Origin: Candidatus Gastranaerophilales bacterium
GTDB lineage: Bacteria > Cyanobacteriota > Vampirovibrionia > Gastranaerophilales > UBA9579
Length of the DNA: 32,299 bases
Assembly: GCA_028689995.1 (NCBI GenBank)
Contig: JAQVCB010000015.1
Location: 5,866 to 38,164, forward strand
Direction of reading: 5' to 3'
The notes under the pieces are model-generated. The model worked only from the letters and a program-made list of their open reading frames with translations. It made no database searches and was not told the DNA's origin. This document shows positions 17,919 to 25,947 of this stretch, piece after piece; the first letter of the stretch is position 1, and each line of letters opens with the position of its first letter. The translations under genes were made by a program, and so were the position numbers.

Positions 17919-18244
17919 TTTCCGGCTAAGTAGGCCGCAAATATTGATATAACACCGGAAATAATTGATAAAAGTCTTAAAGTTATATCATTATCTCCAA
18001 AGAACTTCATCCAAAAATGCAGTAAAAGATAATAAAATGGTGCCTGCAAACTATAACCGTCAAGAAATAATCTTTTTAAAAGTTTAAACGGAAAAGACAT
18101 TCTGGCTTCATAATGGCAATATAGTTCATCCCACCACATAAAAGGCTTATTAATATCAATTAGTCTTAAATATATCCCCAGTAATATGACCAGAGAAATA
18201 ATCAACCCATATTTATATTTGATGACTAAATTTCTTTCAGACAA
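17919..18244 (-). pseudogene. N-terminal fragment of a GT-C (ArnT/PMT-like) glycosyltransferase, truncated by the IS
   Basis: YGLIISLVILLGIYLRLIDINKPFMWWDELYCHYEARMSFPFKLLKRLFLDGYSLQAPFYYLLLHFWMKFFGDNDITLRLLSIISGVISIFAAYLAGN; WWDE resembles the first-loop acidic motif of PMT/ArnT enzymes; frame runs into the IS and stops. Confidence 0.75.
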
Positions 18245-18565
18245 AAACTTAGAACGAGTTTGGTTAAAGCCTCCAACGCCTTGCCAAGCAAGCCGTTTCG
18301 GCTTTAGCCAGCACTCCCGCTTCGCACGAGCTTTTACAGTTATAATTGGATTTTACAGTTTTTAACAAGACAGGCTCTTAGAGATCGTCTTATTATAAAC
18401 TATTAAAAACGATGGAGACATTATAAATTTGTAATAAAATTAATTTGAATATGTTAGATTGTTAGGTAAGCTAATGTTATATGATAGGAATATCAACAAA
18501 GTTTAATACAAAATCCTATATTATTGCTGGTTTTATGTGTACAAATTTTAATTAAGAGTTTCAAA

Positions 18566-19657
18566 ATGAGAATATTCAATATAGATTATGCAGATATATT
18601 CGATAAAGTCATATATAACTATGCCTCATTATCAAGTAAATTATGTAAAGATAAGTCATTTCTACCTATTAGATATAATCTGGAATTAACTTATAAATGC
18701 AACCTGAACTGTAATTACTGTTATATTGGTGAAAATAAAAATATTAATGAGTTAACTACGGAAGAATGGTTTAATGTAATTGACCAAATTCCTCCATTTG
18801 GTCTTATAACACTTGTAGGTGGTGAGCCTTTAATTAAAAAAGACTTTGATAAAATATTTGATCGGGCTGTTAAGAAACATAAAGTTAATATAGTATCAAA
18901 CGCAACTCTTCTTACAGATGAGCATATAAAGTCTTTTGTTAAAAAAAAGTTAACTTTAATTGGAGTATCAATTGACGGTATAGGTAAAAAACACGATTTA
19001 AACAGGAATAAACCCGGTATTTTTGATAAAATTACTGAAAATCTGGAAAAGCTAAAAATAGCAAAAGGTAATAAGCTTTATCCTTTAATAGATATTAAAA
19101 CACTTGTTTTAGACAATAATCTTGATGATCTTCCTGAAATTTATAAGCTGGCCAGTTATTTTAATGCTGATTTTTTAACCCTGTCTTTTCTCAGAGCAGA
19201 TAATTTTCTTCAGAATTCCAGCATTAAGAAAGAAGAATTTGAAAAAGATTTTTATAATACTGTATATCCAATTAAAAAATATTTTGATCTTGAACACTTT
19301 AAGAAAGTTTATAAGCAGGTCAAAACCCTTTCAAAAAAAGGTAAAACAAAATTAAGACTTTATCCCAGATTTAATGATAAAAACGAACTTGATCAGATTG
19401 TCAGATTTTATACAATGCCTGAAAATATTGACATCAAAGATATATACTATCCCTGTCTTCATCCATGGGTTAATGTTTCAATAAGTCCAAATGGAGATGT
19501 TTATCCTTGTTTGTGCTATAAAGTCGATAATATTAGAGAAAACAGTTTTAAAGAAATTTGGAACAATTCGAAATATAGAAAATTCAGAAGATATCTTTCA
19601 CAAGAGAAGGTTTTTAAGTCCTGTCAGGCTTGTTGTCAGTTAAGAGTTAAATATTAG
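18566..19657 (+). CDS. Radical SAM/SPASM-type protein
   Basis: LTYKCNLNCNYCYIGE (CX3CX2C), LVGGEPLIKKDF, GVSIDGIG; C-terminal CLHPWVNVSISPNGDVYPCLCYKVDNIRENSFKEIWN...CQACCQL. ATG at 18566 likelier than 18524. Confidence 0.88.
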   Translation: MRIFNIDYADIFDKVIYNYASLSSKLCKDKSFLPIRYNLELTYKCNLNCNYCYIGENKNINELTTEEWFNVIDQIPPFGLITLVGGEPLIKKDFDKIFDRAVKKHKVNIVSNATLLTDEHIKSFVKKKLTLIGVSIDGIGKKHDLNRNKPGIFDKITENLEKLKIAKGNKLYPLIDIKTLVLDNNLDDLPEIYKLASYFNADFLTLSFLRADNFLQNSSIKKEEFEKDFYNTVYPIKKYFDLEHFKKVYKQVKTLSKKGKTKLRLYPRFNDKNELDQIVRFYTMPENIDIKDIYYPCLHPWVNVSISPNGDVYPCLCYKVDNIRENSFKEIWNNSKYRKFRRYLSQEKVFKSCQACCQLRVKY

Positions 19658-19658
19658 T

Positions 19659-21146
19659 ATGGTTAAAATGGATATAAAAAAAATACTTTTAGTTAATTTA
19701 CCGGAAGATGGTGAAGTTGCCGACTTTTATACACCGAAATATGTTCTTTCATCTTTCCATGCTTACCCTCCTCTTGGAGTATTGTATATTGCTACAGCAA
19801 TAAAAGATGAATATCCGGTTAAAATAATTGATACTCACGCTTTAAATTATTCAATAGAACAAACTGTAGATGCTATAGTTAATGAATCACCTGAGTTATT
19901 AGGTATTTCTTGTCCAACACTACGTCTTTATACAATGTTAGAAATAATTAAGAGAGTTAAAGTTAAACTGCCAAATCTTGTTATAGTAGTTGGTGGACCT
20001 CATGTATCAATTTATCCTGTAGAAACAATTAATCTGCCGGGAGTAGATTATGCAATAGCAGGACAGGGAGAAATTACTTTTCTTAAACTTATTGATATTC
20101 TGTCCGGAAAAGTTTCTTCTAATCTCAAAGATTTAACAGGATTGATTTTTAAAGAAGAGGGCAGGGTTATACAAAATTCGGTTAATTATGATATCTCCCT
20201 GGATAATATAAAAATGCCTGATAGAAGCCTTTTAAATTATGACCTTTACTATACAGCAGCAGATAGTACAGAACAGATTGTGACTATGATTTCTTCAAGA
20301 GGTTGTCCTTTTCAGTGTATTTTCTGTGATGTTCAGGACAAGAAATATCGTTGGAGAAGCGCAAAAAATGTTGTAGATGAGATGGAACATATAGCAAATA
20401 CTTTTGATAATCCGCTTATAAATATTTTTGACGATACATTTAATCTTCTAAAAGATAGAGTTCTTGAAATTTGTGAGGAAATACAGAAGAGAAATTTAAA
20501 GGTCAAATGGACAACCAGAGCAAGAGTTCATCCTCTTGATGAAGAAATGATTGCTGCTATGAAAGCTGCAGGATTAAAGAGGATACACTTTGGCGTTGAA
20601 TCAGGTTCAGACAATACACTTAAAAAAATAAAAAAAGGTGTTAAAAGAGAGCAAATTGAAAAAGCTTTTGAGCTTTGTAAAAAATATAAAATAGATACTC
20701 TTGCCTACTTTGTCATAGGTTTTGACTGGGAAACAAAGAAAGATATAAACGAAACAATTTCTTTTATTAAAAAGATTAAACCTGACTATATAGCACCAAG
20801 TATTCTTTATCCACTCGCAAAGACTGAAGTATACGATGAGATGGTAAAAAATGGTAAGATAGATAGCGATTACTGGTACAAATTTGCTGTAAATCCAACC
20901 AAAGATTTTTCTTTACCTCTATTTAGAACCGAAAAAACCCAGAAATATTTAAGCCGAAAAATTGATGAAATTTATCTTACTTTTTATCTTTCACCCGGAT
21001 TCGTTCTAAAAAATCTAAAATCTAAAGGTAAAAATGAATTTGGCTTTTTATTCAAAATAAAGTTAGGTTTTTTAATAATAAAGTCTTATTTTTTAAATCT
21101 TTTCGCAGAAATAACCTGTTTTGGCGAAGGAAATGATATTAAATAA
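19659..21146 (+). CDS. B12-binding-domain radical SAM protein
   Basis: N-terminal Rossmann-like domain (PPLGVLYIATAI, VVGGPHVSIYP, YAIAGQGE) then SSRGCPFQCIFCDVQDKKYRWRSAKNV and IHFGVESGSDNTLKKIKKG. Confidence 0.92.
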   Translation: MVKMDIKKILLVNLPEDGEVADFYTPKYVLSSFHAYPPLGVLYIATAIKDEYPVKIIDTHALNYSIEQTVDAIVNESPELLGISCPTLRLYTMLEIIKRVKVKLPNLVIVVGGPHVSIYPVETINLPGVDYAIAGQGEITFLKLIDILSGKVSSNLKDLTGLIFKEEGRVIQNSVNYDISLDNIKMPDRSLLNYDLYYTAADSTEQIVTMISSRGCPFQCIFCDVQDKKYRWRSAKNVVDEMEHIANTFDNPLINIFDDTFNLLKDRVLEICEEIQKRNLKVKWTTRARVHPLDEEMIAAMKAAGLKRIHFGVESGSDNTLKKIKKGVKREQIEKAFELCKKYKIDTLAYFVIGFDWETKKDINETISFIKKIKPDYIAPSILYPLAKTEVYDEMVKNGKIDSDYWYKFAVNPTKDFSLPLFRTEKTQKYLSRKIDEIYLTFYLSPGFVLKNLKSKGKNEFGFLFKIKLGFLIIKSYFLNLFAEITCFGEGNDIK

Positions 21147-21178
21147 TTAAATTATAGTTGGGAGTTTATAAATTAAAA

Positions 21179-22600
21179 ATGGAATCTGCAAAAAAAATTG
21201 TAATAATTGGAGCAGGACCTTCAGGGTTAGCTGTTGCTTTAGATCTGGTCGGTAATTCAGATTTCAATATCACCATACTTGAATCAGAAAAAAATGTGGG
21301 AGGATTATGCAGAACGCTTGAACATAAAGGCATTCGTTTTGATATAGGTCCCCACAGACTTTCTCCTCAACTTCCTGAAATAGTTAAAATCGTTCAAGAT
21401 CTTTTAGGTGATGATTTATTAGCAAAAGAAAATTTGCATGGACTGTATTTTGACGAAATATTATATAATTATCCTCCTAAATTTTCTGATTTTTTAAATT
21501 TGAATTCAGTTAAAAATGCATTTATATTTGGTAAAAGTTTTATATTAAGACAATTTTTGAATATTATCTGTTTATCTTTTAGCAGCAAAAAAGAGAAATC
21601 TTTTGAAGATATTCTGACCGGACGTTTTGGAAAATGTTTTTACAACAGGCTTATATTGCCTATGGCATTGAAAGTCTGGGGAACTTCCGATCTTGATAAG
21701 GACTTTGTTGATACAAGAATTACAATTCCTACTTTTAGCAAGCTATTAAAGAAGATTTTTATAAAAAATGCCGCAATAAATGATAAGATTTTTTATTACC
21801 CTGTTAAAGGTTTTAGCCAGATATGGGATAAGATAGCAGAAAAATTAAGCCGAAATGGTCATTTAATAGAGCTTAATGTAGAAATAGAAAGAATAGAAGC
21901 AGATACATTAGACAAAGGACCATATAAAATTTATTATTTGAAAGATGGTGAAAAAAAAGTAGCAGAAGCTGATATTCTGGTAAGTACAATTTCAAATAAG
22001 GTTCTTTTAAATTATTTTTCAGAAACAAGCCTTACAAAGCCGATAATGCATCTGAGTAATCAATTTTCATCCAGAACGGTAAGGATAGGTGTGTTTTTGG
22101 TTAAAGCCTTTGATCTTCCTGTAAGAGTTACTATTTTCCCTGAACAAAAGCATATTTTTAACAGAATATCAGTAATGAACCATTTTGCTGATCTGGATTA
22201 TCCTGAAGGACAAACTGTGTTAATGATAGATGTTATTTATCATACAGATAGTAAGTATGCAGATATGTCCAAAGAAGAATTTAATGAATATCTTATTAAG
22301 TATGTCCTTGAGCTTGGTTGGTTTAAACAGGAAGATATAACTGATGTATTCAGCGTAATAGTACCTTATGCTTATCCTGTTATGAGTAAAAGCAGATATC
22401 AGGCACAGGACGAGCTGGAAAACTACTTTGCGTCGACTGATATAATATTATGTGGACGAGAAGCATCTTCAGATTATAATAATGCACATAATGCTATGGC
22501 AAAAGGACTTTTAACAGCAAAATATATAAGCGGAAAAATCAAATATGACGAATATATAAAACTGTCAAGAGAAATGGGTCGTTTACCTGTCAGAGAATAA
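21179..22600 (+). CDS. FAD/NAD(P)-binding flavoprotein of the amine oxidase / protoporphyrinogen oxidase-like superfamily
   Basis: KIVIIGAGPSGLAVALDL, ESEKNVGGLCRTLEHKGIRFDIGPHRLSPQ, YYPVKGFSQIWDKIAEKL, late ILCGREASSDYNNAHNAMAKGLLTAKYI. Confidence 0.82.
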   Translation: MESAKKIVIIGAGPSGLAVALDLVGNSDFNITILESEKNVGGLCRTLEHKGIRFDIGPHRLSPQLPEIVKIVQDLLGDDLLAKENLHGLYFDEILYNYPPKFSDFLNLNSVKNAFIFGKSFILRQFLNIICLSFSSKKEKSFEDILTGRFGKCFYNRLILPMALKVWGTSDLDKDFVDTRITIPTFSKLLKKIFIKNAAINDKIFYYPVKGFSQIWDKIAEKLSRNGHLIELNVEIERIEADTLDKGPYKIYYLKDGEKKVAEADILVSTISNKVLLNYFSETSLTKPIMHLSNQFSSRTVRIGVFLVKAFDLPVRVTIFPEQKHIFNRISVMNHFADLDYPEGQTVLMIDVIYHTDSKYADMSKEEFNEYLIKYVLELGWFKQEDITDVFSVIVPYAYPVMSKSRYQAQDELENYFASTDIILCGREASSDYNNAHNAMAKGLLTAKYISGKIKYDEYIKLSREMGRLPVRE

Positions 22601-22612
22601 GGAACTAAAAAA

Positions 22613-24028
22613 ATGAACAGAAAAGTATTATTAATATATCCACCAGGACAATTAATGAACAGGGAAGATCGCTGTCAAGTTCCTTCAAAAGATGTTGTAA
22701 TAGCTCCTCCGCTTCCACCCGGAGATCTTATGTATATGGCTGCTGTTGCTGAAGAAACAGGTTATACTTGTAAAATAATTGATTATACTCTTAATAACAG
22801 TTCTGTTGATAATTTTGTCAAAGATTTAAAAGAATTTCAGCCGGATTATCTTGTTATAAGCATAACAACTCCAACAATAAAGAACGATCTAAAAGTTTGT
22901 TCAATTACGAAAAAGACAATTCCAGATATCCAGATAATTGCAAAAGGTGCTCATTTTCTTAAATTTAATACTCAGATATTGGAAGAATTTACTGATCTTG
23001 ATATGGCAATAAGGGGAGAAACTGAAATTACCTTTAAGGAAATTTTATCAGGAAAGTTAAAATCTGAAATTATGGGACTTACATGGCAAAGTCCTGATGG
23101 TCCACACAATAATCCGAACAGACCCTTTAATGAAGATCTTGATTCACTTCCATATCCAGCCAGACACCTTGTAAATAATACTATATATGTTAGACCTGAT
23201 AACGGGAAAATACAGGGCATAATTAAAGTATCACGAGGTTGTCCGTTTAATTGCTTCTTTTGTCTTGCTTCACCTGTTTCTGGAAGAAAAGTCAGGGTTA
23301 GAAGTGTTAATAATGTACTTGGCGAAATTAAACAATGTATGGAACTATACGGGATGAAAGATTTTCTCCTTTGGTCTGATATTTTTAATCTCGATAAAAA
23401 CTGGGTAATAGAGCTGTGTAATATTATTTTGGAATCAAAGTTAAAATTTAACTGGGCTACAAATACAAGAGTAGATACGATGGATATTGATACAGCAAAA
23501 TTAATGAAAAAGGCTGGCTGTACACTTGTAAGTGTTGGCGTGGAAAGTGGCAATCAGGAAATTCTTGAAAAAATGGGTAAGAAAACCGATCTAAATAAAA
23601 TCAAAGAAGCCTTTAAAATATTTAAAAAAGCAGATTTAAAGACTTTTGCTTATTATATTATTGGTCTTCCCTGGGATACAAGAGAAACAGTTGAGGATAC
23701 AATAAGGCTAGCTATTGAATTGGATAGTGATTTTGCAAATTTCTTTACTGCAACTGCATTTCCCGGAACAAGATTTTATGACTACGCTATAGAAAATAAT
23801 CTTTTTGAATCTGATATCGATAATTATGAATTATTTATGAATACATATCATTATCCGACTGTAAAAGGGCATTATTTATCAAAAGAAGAAATTGTTAAAT
23901 TACATAATAAAGCGGTGAAAAGATTTTTTCTCAGGCCAAACTATATTATAAAATGCTTATTTAGAATTCGTTCATTAAAAGAAATTCAAAATTATATTAA
24001 AGCAGGTCTTTCGGTATTAAGACATTAA
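22613..24028 (+). CDS. B12-binding-domain radical SAM protein
   Basis: APPLPPGDLMYMAAVAEETGY, AIRGETEITFKEI, KVSRGCPFNCFFCLASPVSGRKVRVRSVNNV, VSVGVESGNQEILEKMGK. Confidence 0.92.
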   Translation: MNRKVLLIYPPGQLMNREDRCQVPSKDVVIAPPLPPGDLMYMAAVAEETGYTCKIIDYTLNNSSVDNFVKDLKEFQPDYLVISITTPTIKNDLKVCSITKKTIPDIQIIAKGAHFLKFNTQILEEFTDLDMAIRGETEITFKEILSGKLKSEIMGLTWQSPDGPHNNPNRPFNEDLDSLPYPARHLVNNTIYVRPDNGKIQGIIKVSRGCPFNCFFCLASPVSGRKVRVRSVNNVLGEIKQCMELYGMKDFLLWSDIFNLDKNWVIELCNIILESKLKFNWATNTRVDTMDIDTAKLMKKAGCTLVSVGVESGNQEILEKMGKKTDLNKIKEAFKIFKKADLKTFAYYIIGLPWDTRETVEDTIRLAIELDSDFANFFTATAFPGTRFYDYAIENNLFESDIDNYELFMNTYHYPTVKGHYLSKEEIVKLHNKAVKRFFLRPNYIIKCLFRIRSLKEIQNYIKAGLSVLRH

Positions 24029-25149
24029 ATAAAATTAATATGCTGGGGAAGATAGCTGGAACTATCATCAAAAATCGCATTATTAGCTTTTAAATCCCGT
24101 AAAAATTCATTTACTTTATGTTGTAGACAAAGTGTGCCGCAGTCTTTTTTTGCGTCAAATTCGTCAGAAGTGATATATCTCATAACTTCCCAGTATCTGT
24201 CACTTTGCCAAATTTCCTTGAAGGATTTTTCGTTTATATTGCCTATATGGAATTTTTCTTTATATTTATCATTAAACAACATGCCGCAAGGGGCAATGAG
24301 ACCGGAACCTGACATCTGAATAATAAAAGGAGGTCCATAACATTTGGAATAGGTTCTTTTACCTTTGCTTTCAATTTTAGACCATTTTGCTTTTACAAGA
24401 TAATCTTTTGAAGAATAGTTTTCTGCCTCTTTTAATTTTTCCATAAGATTATCATCATACTTATCATATTGAACTCCTAATGAACCTTCTTCATCATCAG
24501 AGCAGTGTTTTATAACAAGATAATCTACATCTAAATTTTTTCCTAAAATTGCAAGAGGGATAATATCATCTATAAAATCAGGCAGTAAAACCATCTGAAG
24601 CCCGATAGTTACTTCGAGATTTCGTTTTCTTTTTATCTCGACTGATTTTTTGATTGTTTCAATTACTTTATTATAAGCTTCAATATTAACGCCATGTATA
24701 TAAGCATACCTTTCAGCAGTACCGGCAGAAATATTAAATCTTAAATATGTTAAAGCTGGTAAAATTTCTTCAAGTCTTTCATCTTTTAAAGCAAAGCCGT
24801 TTGTTCCCATTGCCATATCAAGACCATTTGCTTTTCCGTGCAAAATAGCATCATAAACATGCGGACTAAGTGAACTTTCACCATCACTGACAAAGCTTAC
24901 AGCCTTAACTCCAATTTCTGCGGCATCGTCCAAAAACCTGAAAATAACATCTTTAGATAGATTATAACCTTTATTTTCCTGCAAAGTGCTATAACAATAA
25001 ATACATCTATAAGAACAAGCTCTTGTTAAAGCACAATCTATTGTAATAGGAGCAATTTTATCACCATTTAACCAGGATTTTACGCGATCTTTATGCCACT
25101 GAAGTTTATGACCATCTAGAATAAGCTTCTCATTTGTTATTTTAGACAT
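24025..25149 (-). CDS. Radical SAM/SPASM-type protein, paralogue of the 11349-12443 protein
   Basis: LTRACSYRCIYCYSTLQ (CX3CX2C), similar architecture to 11349-12443 and same terminal H[VI]NFI; ATG at 25149 overlaps the GT2 stop. Confidence 0.88.
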   Translation of the reverse strand: MSKITNEKLILDGHKLQWHKDRVKSWLNGDKIAPITIDCALTRACSYRCIYCYSTLQENKGYNLSKDVIFRFLDDAAEIGVKAVSFVSDGESSLSPHVYDAILHGKANGLDMAMGTNGFALKDERLEEILPALTYLRFNISAGTAERYAYIHGVNIEAYNKVIETIKKSVEIKRKRNLEVTIGLQMVLLPDFIDDIIPLAILGKNLDVDYLVIKHCSDDEEGSLGVQYDKYDDNLMEKLKEAENYSSKDYLVKAKWSKIESKGKRTYSKCYGPPFIIQMSGSGLIAPCGMLFNDKYKEKFHIGNINEKSFKEIWQSDRYWEVMRYITSDEFDAKKDCGTLCLQHKVNEFLRDLKANNAIFDDSSSYLPQHINFI

Positions 25150-25945
25150 TTGCCGGTTCCTTTGTTCTTTCTTCAAAAGAATTTCTTCGGATATAAGTTA
25201 TAGACTCCCTGCAAAGTTTTTTATAATCTTTTCTTCTTGATTCAATGCTTTTTATATGAATATCATAAGCAAGATTTAAATATCCGCTCATTACTTTAAA
25301 GAAAGATTTGAAACTTAATGCTTTTGAATTGCCATTATTTCTTTTATTTAAAAAATTAGGGACTTCAGCAAAAAGATAACCTTTTCTTATCAGTTTAATA
25401 AGAAGTTCAGCCTGATAAAAAAAGCCAAAACTTCTTAATTCAATGCTATTTAGGATACATCTTCTATAAAATACAGTTCCATTTGTATAATTCAGATTTA
25501 TCATAAAAGACATATTGATAATAAAAGAATACAAAACTGAAATTGCACGCCTGAACCTGTTTCTTATTTCAGTATTTTGTATAAAGGGTACAATAATATC
25601 TACATAATTCATTAAATAAAAGTAAGTTAAAGCATCTTCAGGATCATTTTCATTATCACCCGGAAACATAACTACGATATCCTTGTCAGAATGTCTGACG
25701 GCTTCCCAAAATGAATATCCAATACCAAGGGGTTTTTCATGATGAATTACTTTTACAAGCGGATTTTCATTTGCAAATTTTTCAACCAATTCACCTGTCT
25801 TATCTGTACTACCGTCATTTATAACCATAATTTCGCCGTTGATTTTCAATTTCTCAAAAGCAAATAATGTTGTTTCAATAGCTTCTTGTATATTATTTGC
25901 TTCATTAAGCGCCGGCATTATGACAGTTAATGACAGTATATTCAT
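25142..25945 (-). CDS. GT2 family glycosyltransferase (dolichol-phosphate mannosyltransferase-like)
   Basis: LTVIMPALNEANNIQEAIETTL, MVINDGSTDKTGELVEKF, VMFPGDNENDPED. Confidence 0.9.
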   Translation of the reverse strand: MNILSLTVIMPALNEANNIQEAIETTLFAFEKLKINGEIMVINDGSTDKTGELVEKFANENPLVKVIHHEKPLGIGYSFWEAVRHSDKDIVVMFPGDNENDPEDALTYFYLMNYVDIIVPFIQNTEIRNRFRRAISVLYSFIINMSFMINLNYTNGTVFYRRCILNSIELRSFGFFYQAELLIKLIRKGYLFAEVPNFLNKRNNGNSKALSFKSFFKVMSGYLNLAYDIHIKSIESRRKDYKKLCRESITYIRRNSFEERTKEPANV

Positions 25946-25947
25946 AA

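Noticed and set aside
22972-23553. 193-aa minus-strand ORF
   Set aside because: Fully antisense to a well-supported B12-binding radical SAM gene; Ser/Leu-rich shadow ORF.
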